Source of the DNA: Trifolium pratense
Taxonomy: Eukaryota > Streptophyta > Magnoliopsida > Fabales > Fabaceae
Assembly: GCF_020283565.1 (NCBI RefSeq)
Contig: NC_060062.1
Span: 52,412,439 to 52,476,438, forward strand
Reading direction: 5' to 3'
DNA length: 64,000 bases
Numbering within the stretch: the stretch's first letter is position 1; each line of letters begins with the position of its first letter. Shown in pieces: positions 44,709 through 54,855 of the stretch. The notes below the pieces were generated by a model that was given only the letters and a program-made list of their open reading frames with translations, was not told the DNA's origin and made no database searches. Made by a program: the position numbers and the translations under genes.

Positions 44709-45376
44709 TGTTGTGAATTCTTTAATATCACACCAATAATCTTGATGTGTGGAGCAAATCGAATAAGCAATCAAAACGTGGAAATAACAATAATAATCAC
44801 GAACAAAAGATAAGCGATAAAACTGTAAAGAACACGAAGCAAATGTTTACCCAGTTCAGTCAAAACCGACCTACTCTGGGGGAGAGAGCCACTCTCCGTT
44901 CCACTATCAATGAAAAACTTGATTACAAACAAAGATTCAATACAAAAGAGTTGCAAGAATTAGACTTCAACCCTAATTCTACCCTTTTCCCAAATCTCTT
45001 CCCGTGACCAAGAGATTTCAATGATAAGTGATTACAAGATGAAAGAATCAACACCCAAAACCTAGAGATGAACCAAGAGTAACCCTCTTAACCCTAGCCG
45101 CCGTTTTGGTGAAACAAACCCTCAAAACTTGTTCTGAAAAAACAGAAAACGTGACCCTTTAAATACCCTGCAGCGATTTCCGCCCGAGGCGCAGCTTTTT
45201 CCGCCTGGGGCGGAATTTCCGCCTGAGGCACCAAAATTTCCGCCTGGGGCGCCAAAACAGAGAGCCCCCTTTTTTCCAGCTTCAAATTTCGCCCGGGGCA
45301 CAGGTTTTTCGCCCGGGGCGGAAAACAGCAGACTAGTGTTGTTTTTTCTTCACGTTTTCAAGGCAAATTTGCAACA
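44709..45376 (-). repeat. LTR 1 (outer, left)
   Basis: TGTTGTGAATTC...TTGCAACA. Appears identical to LTR 3. Contains a GC-rich island with six CCGCCTGGGGCG-like motifs (45178-45325). Confidence 0.92.
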
Positions 45377-46266
45377 ATCTCCACCTTGCCTTTAAAACGA
45401 TGGTGATGCCAACTTCCCATCAACCACCGTGCTGCTCTCTCCACTTGTTTACACCATACCCTCTTCGGCCCCCGGAGTCTACCTCTCCGTACTCCCGAAA
45501 AATGCTTGCCTCCAATTGCCCTTGGATTTTTAGGACAACCCACAAGCTACACCGTACCCTCTTCAAACCCCGGATTGTAGATTTCCGTACTCTTGAAGAT
45601 ATGCTTGCCTCCAACCAACCTTGGAATTTTTAGGTGGTTTCACAAGCTGCAACCTCAAACTCTCCTTGTGTCCAACTACCTCCCGCAGTCTAACAAGTTA
45701 CCAAGCTTGATCACCGTTGCTTCCACACAAGGTCTCCATAGCCATACCACTTTGGTGTACCTCCACCTCAAACCGAGTTTCCTCCACCAAAGCCTCAAAC
45801 CGGTATATCCACTATGTCATCCACCTTGTAACGTAAAACTTTTCAACTACTCCGAAACACACATCAAGTCATTGTTATTCTCCAACACTTCCCGGTTTAG
45901 TTCCACCACCTAGTAAACTTCATTTCACTAGTACAACTAAAACCAACCAATGTCACTAACAACCAACCGAAGTTTCACAACTTATCCACACCATGAGAAT
46001 CACAACTAGTAACAAAGTTCAAGAACAATACCTCGCATTGTGTGAAAGAAATTCAACCATACCTTGAACCTTATAAGCTTTCTCGTCTCCAAGATGAACA
46101 AACTCCACCTTCAACTAGCTCTAGGGCTTCAAAGTACTCCTTCCTCAAAACACATGTGATCGGAGCATCCAAAGTCCATGACTTCAACTCCATTGATTCC
46201 CAACTTCATCACACTAGCACATCCGCATTCTCATAGTAATAAAGTTGTTGTTTCAAACGTAATCCC

Positions 46267-46368
46267 GAGTATTATTCCACCGCCTCTCCAGGCCGATGTT
46301 GAGTATTATTACCACCGCCTCTCCAGGCTAATGTTGAGTATTATTACCACCGCCTCTCCAGGCTGATC
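46267..46368. repeat. Minisatellite, 3 units
   Basis: Three units of 34-35 bp (GAGTATTATT.CCACCGCC TCTCCAGGC type) between the gag stop and the purine tract. Confidence 0.9.
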
Positions 46369-46383
46369 AACAAACTATGAGTG

Positions 46384-47217
46384 TCAACTGGTGACTATGA
46401 GTGCTCCCGCACTCTCATAGCCTTCCTCCTCATCAACGACAACATGAACTGACGAACTACCACTGCCCCTTCTCTGAGGACAGTCCTTCTTGAAGTGACC
46501 CGGTTCTTGACAATGGAAGCATTTGAACTTGCCACCACTATCACCCTTTGGCCTAGACTTGGACCCATATTTCTTCCCCTTTCCTCTACCGTCGTTCTCA
46601 CTTCTATCCCTCGTCACATTCAGCCCTTCCGCACTATCATCAACCCTCAAGTCTCTCAACTTTGTCAACTCCTTGGTCCTCAAAGCCGATTGAACTTCAT
46701 CCAATGTGATAGTACCTTCTTTGCCATAAAGCAACGCATCCTTGAGATTTTCAAGTGACTTGGGTAAAGCACACAACAAATGAAAGGCCTTGTCCTCGTC
46801 TTCCAAATTCACGTCAATGTTCGCCAAGTCGTCAATGATCTTGTTGAACTCCGAAAGTTGCTCCACCACAGGCTTGTTCTCCACCATTCGAAAGAAAAAC
46901 AACCGTTCTTTCAAACACTGCTTATGTGCCAAAGACTTCGTCATATACAACGCATCCAGCTTGGTCCACATAGCCGCCGCAGTTTTTTCTTTAGCTACTT
47001 CCCTCAACACATTATCTGCGAGGCACAAGATAATGACACTCAAAGCCTTATCATTCATCTCGCTCTTTTCTGCGTTCGAGAGAGTATTTGGCATATTCGA
47101 TATGCCCAACAATGCTTCAACACACTTTTGTTGTGTTAATATTGCCCGTACCTTCACCTTCCATAAACCGAAGTCATTTTTACCGGTGAACTTCTCAATC
47201 TCCCACTTAGAACCCAT
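46384..47217 (-). CDS. Copia-type Gag polyprotein, copy 1
   Basis: 277 codons, ATG at 47217 just inside the primer site. It begins MGSKWEIEKFTGKNDFGLWK, the usual start of Tnt1-like plant Copia Gag, with a UBN2-type helical domain (about residues 20-185: MWTKLDALYMTKSL, LCALPKSLENL) and a CCHC zinc knuckle CFHCQEPGHFKKDC at about 234-247. Gag packages element RNA into virus-like particles in the cytoplasm. The frame stops after GALIVTS, before where protease would begin. Copy 2 differs by one residue (DGRGKGKK against DGRRKGKK). Confidence 0.93.
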   Translation of the reverse strand: MGSKWEIEKFTGKNDFGLWKVKVRAILTQQKCVEALLGISNMPNTLSNAEKSEMNDKALSVIILCLADNVLREVAKEKTAAAMWTKLDALYMTKSLAHKQCLKERLFFFRMVENKPVVEQLSEFNKIIDDLANIDVNLEDEDKAFHLLCALPKSLENLKDALLYGKEGTITLDEVQSALRTKELTKLRDLRVDDSAEGLNVTRDRSENDGRGKGKKYGSKSRPKGDSGGKFKCFHCQEPGHFKKDCPQRRGSGSSSVHVVVDEEEGYESAGALIVTS

Positions 47218-47241
47218 GATACTTAATTCGTTTGATCCTTT

Positions 47242-47259
47242 GCCCCACGGTGGGCGCCA
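47242..47259 (-). promoter_or_regulatory. Primer-binding site, internal region 1
   Basis: Minus TGGCGCCCACCGTGGGGC two bases inside LTR 2, same as in the LARD-like element at 14164-14181. Confidence 0.8.
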
Positions 47260-47261
47260 AT

Positions 47262-47930
47262 TGTTGTGAATTCTTTAATATCACACCAATAATCTTGATG
47301 TGTGGAGCAAATCGAATAAGCAATCAAAACGTGGAAATAACAATAATAATCACGAACAAAAGATAAGCGATAAAACTGTAAAGAACACGAAGCAAATGTT
47401 TACCCAGTTCAGTCAAAACCGACCTACTCTGGGGGAGAGAGCCACTCTCCGTTCCACTATCAATGAAAAACTTGATTACAAACAAAGATTCAATACAAAA
47501 GAGTTGCAAGAATTAGACTTCAACCCTAATTCTACCCTTTTCCCAAATCTCTTCCCGTGACCAAGAGATTTCAATGATAAGTGATTACAAGATGAAAGAA
47601 TCAACACCCAAAACCTAGAGATGAACCAAGAGTAACCCTCTTAACCCTAGCCGCCGTTTTGGTGAAACAAACCCTCAAAACTTGTTCTAAAAAAAACAGA
47701 AAACGTGACCCTTTAAATACCCTGCAGCGATTTCCGCCCGAGGCGCAGCTTTTTCCGCCTGGGGCGGAATTTCCGCCTGAGGCACCAAAATTTCCGCCTG
47801 GGGCGCCAAAACAGAGAGCCCCCTTTTTTCCAGCTTCAAATTTCGCCCGGGGCACAGGTTTTTCGCCCGGGGCGGAAAACAGCAGACTAGTGTTGTTTTT
47901 TCTTCACGTTTTCAAGGCAAATTTGCAACA
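47262..47930 (-). repeat. LTR 2 (middle, shared)
   Basis: Serves as 5' LTR for the left unit and 3' LTR for the right unit. Differs from LTRs 1 and 3 near 47690 (TTCTAAAAAAAAC for TTCTGAAAAAAC). No ACTAA duplication at either side. Confidence 0.92.
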
Positions 47931-48820
47931 ATCTCCACCTTGCCTTTAAAACGATGGTGATGCCAACTTCCCATCAACCACCGTGCTGCTCTCTCCACTT
48001 GTTTACACCATACCCTCTTCGGCCCCCGGAGTCTACCTCTCCGTACTCCCGAAAAATGCTTGCCTCCAATTGCCCTTGGATTTTTAGGACAACCCACAAG
48101 CTACACCGTACCCTCTTCAAACCCCGGATTGTAGATTTCCGTACTCTTGAAGATATGCTTGCCTCCAACCAACCTTGGAATTTTTAGGTGGTTTCACAAG
48201 CTGCAACCTCAAACTCTCCTTGTGTCCAACTACCTCCCGCAGTCTAACAAGTTACCAAGCTTGATCACCGTTGCTTCCACACAAGGTCTCTATAGCCATA
48301 CCACTTTGGTGTACCTCCACCTCAAACCGAGTTTCCTCCACCAAAGCCTCAAACCGGTATATCCACTATGTCCTCCACCTTGTAACGTAAAACTTTTCAA
48401 CTACTCCGAAACACACATCAAGTCATTGTTATTCTCCAACACTTCCCGGTTTAGTTCCACCACCTAGTAAACTTCATTTCACTAGTACAACTAAAACCAA
48501 CCAATGTCACTAACAACCAACCGAAGTTTCACAACTTATCCACACCATGAGAATCACAACTAGTAACAAAGTTCAAGAACAATACCTCGCATTGTGTGAA
48601 AGAAATTCAACCATACCTTGAACCTTATAAGCTTTCTCGTCTCCAAGATGAACAAACTCCACCTTCAACTAGCTCTAGGGCTTCAAAGTACTCCTTCCTC
48701 AAAACACATGTGATCGGAGCATCCAAAGTCCATGACTTCAACTCCATTGATTCCCAACTTCATCACACTAGCACATCCGCATTCTCATAGTAATAAAGTT
48801 GTTGTTTCAAACGTAATCCC

Positions 48821-48957
48821 GAGTATTATTCCACCGCCTCTCCAGGCCGATGTTGAGTATTATTACCACCGCCTCTCCAGGCTAATGTTGAGTATTATTA
48901 CCACCGCCTCTCCAGGCTAATGTTGAGTATTATTACCACCGCCTCTCCAGGCTGATC
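48821..48957. repeat. Minisatellite, 4 units
   Basis: Same repeat as 46267-46368 with one more 35-bp unit, which accounts for the length difference between the two internal regions. Confidence 0.9.
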
Positions 48958-48972
48958 AACAAACTATGAGTG

Positions 48973-49806
48973 TCAACTGGTGACTATGAGTGCTCCCGCA
49001 CTCTCATAGCCTTCCTCCTCATCAACGACAACATGAACTGACGAACTACCACTGCCCCTTCTCTGAGGACAGTCCTTCTTGAAGTGACCCGGTTCTTGAC
49101 AATGGAAGCATTTGAACTTGCCACCACTATCACCCTTTGGCCTAGACTTGGACCCATATTTCTTCCCCTTTCTTCTACCGTCGTTCTCACTTCTATCCCT
49201 CGTCACATTCAGCCCTTCCGCACTATCATCAACCCTCAAGTCTCTCAACTTTGTCAACTCCTTGGTCCTCAAAGCCGATTGAACTTCATCCAATGTGATA
49301 GTACCTTCTTTGCCATAAAGCAACGCATCCTTGAGATTTTCAAGTGATTTGGGTAAAGCACACAACAAATGAAAGGCCTTGTCCTCGTCTTCCAAATTCA
49401 CGTCAATGTTCGCCAAGTCGTCAATGATCTTGTTGAACTCTGAAAGTTGCTCCACCACAGGCTTGTTCTCCACCATTCGAAAGAAAAACAACCGTTCTTT
49501 CAAACACTGCTTATGTGCCAAAGACTTCGTCATATACAACGCATCCAGCTTGGTCCACATAGCCGCCGCAGTTTTTTCTTTAGCTACTTCCCTCAACACA
49601 TTATCCGCGAGGCACAAGATAATGACACTCAAAGCCTTATCATTCATCTCGCTCTTTTCTGCGTTCGAGAGAGTATTTGGCATATTCGATATGCCCAACA
49701 ATGCTTCAACACACTTTTGTTGTGTTAATATTGCCCGTACCTTCACCTTCCATAAACCGAAGTCATTTTTACCGGTGAACTTCTCAATCTCCCACTTAGA
49801 ACCCAT
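48973..49806 (-). CDS. Copia-type Gag polyprotein, copy 2
   Basis: 277 codons, ATG at 49806, same layout as copy 1 including the CCHC knuckle and stop position. One amino-acid difference and a few silent changes. Both copies being intact argues for recent origin or for selection on Gag. Confidence 0.93.
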   Translation of the reverse strand: MGSKWEIEKFTGKNDFGLWKVKVRAILTQQKCVEALLGISNMPNTLSNAEKSEMNDKALSVIILCLADNVLREVAKEKTAAAMWTKLDALYMTKSLAHKQCLKERLFFFRMVENKPVVEQLSEFNKIIDDLANIDVNLEDEDKAFHLLCALPKSLENLKDALLYGKEGTITLDEVQSALRTKELTKLRDLRVDDSAEGLNVTRDRSENDGRRKGKKYGSKSRPKGDSGGKFKCFHCQEPGHFKKDCPQRRGSGSSSVHVVVDEEEGYESAGALIVTS

Positions 49807-49830
49807 GATACTTAATTCGTTTGATCCTTT

Positions 49831-49848
49831 GCCCCACGGTGGGCGCCA
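49831..49848 (-). promoter_or_regulatory. Primer-binding site, internal region 2
   Basis: Minus TGGCGCCCACCGTGGGGC beside LTR 3. Confidence 0.8.
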
Positions 49849-49850
49849 AT

Positions 49851-50518
49851 TGTTGTGAATTCTTTAATATCACACCAATAATCTTGATGTGTGGAGCAAA
49901 TCGAATAAGCAATCAAAACGTGGAAATAACAATAATAATCACGAACAAAAGATAAGCGATAAAACTGTAAAGAACACGAAGCAAATGTTTACCCAGTTCA
50001 GTCAAAACCGACCTACTCTGGGGGAGAGAGCCACTCTCCGTTCCACTATCAATGAAAAACTTGATTACAAACAAAGATTCAATACAAAAGAGTTGCAAGA
50101 ATTAGACTTCAACCCTAATTCTACCCTTTTCCCAAATCTCTTCCCGTGACCAAGAGATTTCAATGATAAGTGATTACAAGATGAAAGAATCAACACCCAA
50201 AACCTAGAGATGAACCAAGAGTAACCCTCTTAACCCTAGCCGCCGTTTTGGTGAAACAAACCCTCAAAACTTGTTCTGAAAAAACAGAAAACGTGACCCT
50301 TTAAATACCCTGCAGCGATTTCCGCCCGAGGCGCAGCTTTTTCCGCCTGGGGCGGAATTTCCGCCTGAGGCACCAAAATTTCCGCCTGGGGCGCCAAAAC
50401 AGAGAGCCCCCTTTTTTCCAGCTTCAAATTTCGCCCGGGGCACAGGTTTTTCGCCCGGGGCGGAAAACAGCAGACTAGTGTTGTTTTTTCTTCACGTTTT
50501 CAAGGCAAATTTGCAACA
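49851..50518 (-). repeat. LTR 3 (outer, right; 5' LTR)
   Basis: 668 bp; reads as identical to LTR 1. Ends before ACTAA, which overlaps the target duplication of the neighbouring SINE. Confidence 0.92.
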
Positions 50519-50537
50519 ACTAAAGTTATCCATGTAT

Positions 50538-50629
50538 AACCCACTAGGTTTGGTCTAGTGGTGAGGGGTTTGGGTAGTATGATATAGGTCCTGTGTTCGA
50601 TCCCCAGATTATTGTAAGCAAAAAAAAAG
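50538..50629 (+). mobile_element. Short SINE with pol III boxes
   Basis: A-box TGGTCTAGTGG and B-box TGTTCGATCCC about 35 bases apart, then an A-rich tail. Flanked by 16-bp duplications AAAGTTATCCATGTAT (50522-50537) and AAAGTTGTCCATGTAT (50630-50645). Only 92 bp, close to a retroposed tRNA-like head; no foldable tRNA cloverleaf with anticodon is evident. Confidence 0.85.
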
Positions 50630-50700
50630 AAAGTTGTCCATGTATGTGCCTGTCAATTATTTAAGGGCTTAACATATGGTGTATAAATCTAATGACTAAT

Positions 50701-51863
50701 TGATCACTGTCGTTTCGTGATCAAAATAAGTTTTAATTAAGAAAAGTAGTAACAAGGTAGTTAACCTTGGTCGTCTCACAAGGACCTCTAATTTAATAAT
50801 TAGTAAAAATAAAAACAATGAATAACACAATTAGAAGGGGAGTTTTGGGTTTGTTTAGATCGAAAGAGTATTAGAAATTCAATTAATAGAAAAACGATTA
50901 ATCTATTGGTTTTAGGAAAACGTCGTTATGATTCTATCACGGGTTCATAGAGATTGTTTATATGTTCATGCCTTGGTTGGGTTATAAAACCAATTATACA
51001 AGCGATAAATAGTTTTATACGTGAAATCCATTCGATTAAGCAAAGAATGTGTTCAATGAACCATGGACAGTGAACAAGCGTCACTTAACACAGTTTCATA
51101 TCATCACAGATTTCGACCAACCCTTTTGCTAAGTGCGAAAACCTATATCAATTCCTAGTCGAACTAGTCATACAAGCGATGAATTAATTCGAAAAGTCTC
51201 ACGAATATAACTTCAAAAAGAGATTAAGCATCATGAATTTCGAGTTTCAAGAATAAATAAAGAGCATGAATTGATAAGAGAAGACAATAAACACATAAAC
51301 TGAATTTATTTAAGAATAGAACCTCAAGAATTCATGAATGAAGCTCCGTATGCCAATAGATCAACCTAGGGTTTTTATTCCTCCATAGAAAAGAAGCGTA
51401 GTTTCTGTTTCTCTTTTGTGAATTCAGAATTGAAATGAAACCCTAGCTGTGTTTTTGCTTAAATACTCAGAGAAAACTGGGCTTAAAAAGCTACGGGTCG
51501 AAAAACATAAGTTTGACCCGAAATTACATATTATTTTCATAAAGTCTGGAACATAAACGTAAGTATTTGACTGTTTTGCGCTCCGAACTGGGTTCTGGCC
51601 TTAACATGAAAGTTGTAGCTCTTTCTCTTATCTTTCCAACGCATATTCGCACACCTCAATCCGATACTCGTAGCTCAAGTTATCACCTGCGGACTGAGGA
51701 GGATCAACATGCAATTTAATCCGAAAATTAATCAAAGAAATACATTAGAGCTCAATTATGACCCAAAGTTTAGAAACATGGTAAAAAGTTAATATTAGGC
51801 TAGAAAAGATTCCAATATGTCAAAGTACAAAGCCATAAAATATGTGCCAAAATGCACTGATCA
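50701..51863 (-). mobile_element. Solo LTR, 1163 bp, TGATCA ends
   Basis: Starts TGATCACTGTCG and ends TGCACTGATCA with target duplications CTAAT (50696-50700, 51864-51868). No internal region or coding. Minus orientation (TGATCAGTGCATTTTGGC) is inferred from resemblance to known legume LTR starts. Confidence 0.85.
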
Positions 51864-51868
51864 CTAAT

Positions 51869-52638
51869 GATATCAACTTATTTATTATAAGCTTTTATTT
51901 TTCCTATTTCGGAGGTCTTATTGTCTTGTTTTTTTGGATCTACATGATAATCTGTTGGGATAAATCGGCTGCCTACAGTGAAGGAAGCACTCCATTGGTG
52001 AGCAGCATGCCTCCTTACCTAGTAAGGTTTTTGATTAAACATCTGAGTCCATTACCATTTGTAATTTTGCAGTTTCTAGATTCATACTCAGGTGAATATG
52101 TATCTACATTTGTATACTTGCACTATGAACAACAATTGTTTGTCTTTTTCTTTATGTGAGGTTTATATATTCATATACCATCATGCATTTGAAATTTTAA
52201 TGAAGATTATTATTGTTGTCTCTCCAACCTTTATAGTTAAGACCAGTGAGATCAGTGTCTTATTGAGACTTACCTTGTTCTACAAGTAAGATCACAGTGA
52301 CTTTTATTTCCTTCATTTATCTTGCATATCTTGGTATTCATAATAGTGTATATAGTGAAATATACCTTATAAGTTACGCTTTTTGGTATTCTGTCATTTT
52401 TGTTCTTTTAAATTTTATACTTTGCCTAGCATACTTTGTGTTGTAAGAATCCACAATACACAAAATGTGTATACTTTCTGCCCTCCATGCTTAGTTAAAT
52501 TAACTTTCATGACATTTTAATTCCAAAGACTCAATTCAATTCTAACCCCTTTTCACATAAAGAAAAAACGAGTTGTTGCATAGAAAGGCTACGCATTTTG
52601 TGTGACCAAACCTAACTGTAGGACTCGGTCTGTTGCAT
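51869..52638. other. Spacer
   Basis: AT-rich. A 105-codon frame (51842-52159) overlaps the LTR end and has no recognisable domain; judged random. Nothing else seen. Confidence 0.5.
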
Positions 52639-53045
52639 GGTTTTAAATTGCGGTCGCGGATGCGGTAACTATTGTGGTCATCGCGATTGCAGTCATTGCG
52701 GCGACGCGCAATGTGAAATCATTTTAAATTTTCATAAATTATATAAAATTACACCACAATGTCACTACACTTTTACCCACCATTGCAGAGTCTCAGCTTA
52801 TTCTATAAGTTCCGATAGATTGTTAAAAGTAAAAAAAAAATTTATTAGATTAGAATTAGGATTTGAGCTTCATAAATATTATTTTCTAGTGAAAAAAGGT
52901 GACCCGAACATAGCCGAAATCATCTGATGTGGCTCCCGTTGCGGTCATACACATGAATAAAAATCACACCGTAGTAGCCGTGTGATGCGGTTGTGAAAGC
53001 TACCGCATTAGCAATATTGCGGCCGCAATTGCGCATTAGCAATAC
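52639..53045. mobile_element. Relative of the PPR-gene hAT MITE, truncated
   Basis: Begins GGTTTTAAATTGCGG as in 43422-44107 and has GCGGTCGCGG and CGCAATTGCG motifs, ending near 'gcggccgcaattgcgc'. The right TTTAAAACC end and target duplication are not found. Confidence 0.6.
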
Positions 53046-53873
53046 CCTTATGTTCGATGGCTTTTCAGAATAGGATGCAATAGATTATATGAAGATGGTT
53101 AGAAATAATCTTTTTCCAACACTTAATTTAACTCACTCTTTTAATTGAGTTCAAAGACAACATTAACCAATCGAAGCTACTTCATCCAACATATATAGTT
53201 ATCGTTTGGATTGGATTCCTTAATGATTGATGAAGTTCTACTTTTTTTTTAAAAAGCTAAATTGGCTCATTCAAGTTGGCACTAGAGAGAATTGGACCTG
53301 AAACCTTAAGAAGGAGCACACTCTCAGTTGTGTCCTATAATCTTCTTACTTCTCCTTAGTTGTGTCCTATTTTCTTCTATTTGTTTTTTCTTCTTTACTT
53401 CCATTTGTTCTTGGCATACTTTTTTAGCCGGAGGTTCAAAAGGAATAGGTGAAAATAACATTGCACAAATATGTTCCTAATTATCTACACAAGAATCATC
53501 ATCAAAATTTGAATCAACAATGACAATTAAACATACAAAATAGGTGAGATATTCAATAATCATCAAAGGTTTCTTAAACGCGTACTATAACACTATAATA
53601 TAGTTTTTAAGTGTAAAATATTTAGAAGAATTGTAACAGAAATTAGAATTTAGAAATATTAAATAATATTCTGTTATTTCATTTAGCTGCTTAGTTGTTT
53701 GTTTCGACATAATTTTGTTGAAATTGTGCTTCCGCGCTAGTTTATCATTTGAAAAATTGGCACAATAATTTTATAGTTATTAAATGTTTATCGAAAATAG
53801 TTTTCATTTGAATTTTAAGAAAATGGGTAGAATATTATACCCGGAATTAAGAAGTTATCGAGATGATAGATTG
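53046..53873. repeat. Spacer with third copy of a duplicated segment
   Basis: 53395-53580 matches 4240-4470 ('caaatatgttcctaattatc', 'acacaag.atcatcatcaa', 'caaaatagg'). Otherwise AT-rich and no gene. Confidence 0.6.
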
Positions 53874-54065
53874 TCACACAGTATCCGAAGAAGTGGTAAG
53901 GATAATATCATCGACATAAAGTAAGATGTAGGTCATATGAGTGTATTTCTTATAGATAAAGAGGGAGTGATCACACTTGCTTTGAGAAAAATCAATAGAT
54001 GAAACATAGTCGAAAAACCGTTTGTACCAAGCTCGGGGAGTTTGTTTGAGCCCATATAAATCCAT
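53874..54065 (-). pseudogene. Ty1/Copia reverse transcriptase fragment
   Basis: Minus-strand frame MDLYGLKQTPRAWYKRFFDY, SKCDHSLFIYKK, then YILLYVDDIILTTSSD. LYGLKQxPRAWY and YVDD are the diagnostic Copia reverse-transcriptase motifs, with catalytic aspartates kept. Neither LTRs nor the rest of pol flank it, so it is an isolated 190-bp relic. Confidence 0.92.
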
Positions 54066-54810
54066 TTGTTAAATCCTTGAAGCCTAATGGTTAATACATC
54101 ATCACCTATAAATTGGGCTTTATGCCACTCAAAACACTCAAAAGAATTGTCAAATGTTTCCTTATGTCTAAATATCTACTCGTTAAAACACTAAATATAT
54201 AAATAATTTCTTAAAAATTGTGTATTAAATATTTAAACATCTCAAAAACTTAACTTTTAATACAAAAATATATTTTAACTCTTTTTTTTTTTTTTACGTT
54301 TTTACTTTTACTCTTAGAACACAAATTAGCATAACTCAACAATTAATAAATCATGACTAATTTTGTTAATAAATCATGTGTGTTTTGATGTTGTATATCT
54401 GAGAGCCTTTTTTCGAATTTCGAATGTCCGTTGGCGAGTCGACTATGGAATCATATATATGACTGGATTGGGATTAAACCTGCCACATATGAGGCTGGAT
54501 GGGGTTCACTTCATAGTATTTGGAGAGCTCCTTAGATCTAGTAAGTATAAGAAGGTGAGATAATTGATTTGGTGTGCTATGGAGTATATGGACACTTAGA
54601 GATAATGTTATTTTTAAAGAAGATACCATTAATCTAAGTAATTTATTGGATAGGATTAAGTATTTCTCTTGGTTCCGGTTTATCAGTAGAAGCGGAAAAA
54701 ATTTATGTTATTCTTTTACTAATTGATGTACAAATCCTTTAGATTATTTTAAAAGCATCTAAATTCAATCTTGTATCGGTTTAAGTATCTTAGTACTTCT
54801 TTTTATATAC
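54066..54810. other. Spacer
   Basis: No gene. A 66-codon frame at 54363-54563 has no recognisable motif. Confidence 0.5.
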
Positions 54811-54855
54811 TACTCCTCATGTACCAAAATATATGTCGTTTTGACACTTTTACAC

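Larger units (their letters stand above)
44709..50518 (-). mobile_element. gag-only LTR element array: LTR-gag-LTR-gag-LTR
   Basis: Three LTRs of 668-669 bp separated by two internal regions of about 1.9 kb. ACTAA duplications occur only at the outer ends (44704-44708, 50519-50523). Each internal region has a primer site, one gag ORF, a minisatellite and a purine tract (minus GGCAAGGTGGAGA) but no protease, integrase, reverse transcriptase or RNase H. This is the TR-GAG type of non-autonomous element, which must use pol from a Copia relative. The two halves differ at only a handful of bases, so the structure is young. Confidence 0.92.

Noticed and set aside
45094..45285. Repeated PQAEI / GGN words in LTR frames as a peptide-repeat protein
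   Set aside because: They come from the GC-rich CCGCCTGGGGCG motifs of the LTR, and frames differ between LTR copies because of a small indel.
44747..50427. Sets of short ORFs repeated two or three times on both strands
   Set aside because: They are shadow frames of the three LTRs and the two Gag genes.
50538..50629. tRNA gene candidate from A- and B-box motifs
   Set aside because: No cloverleaf with acceptor stem and anticodon could be found, and it has an A-rich tail and 16-bp target duplications, so it is a SINE.
51842..52159. 105-codon ORF with hydrophobic segments
   Set aside because: It begins in the end of a solo LTR and has no recognisable domain or conserved context.
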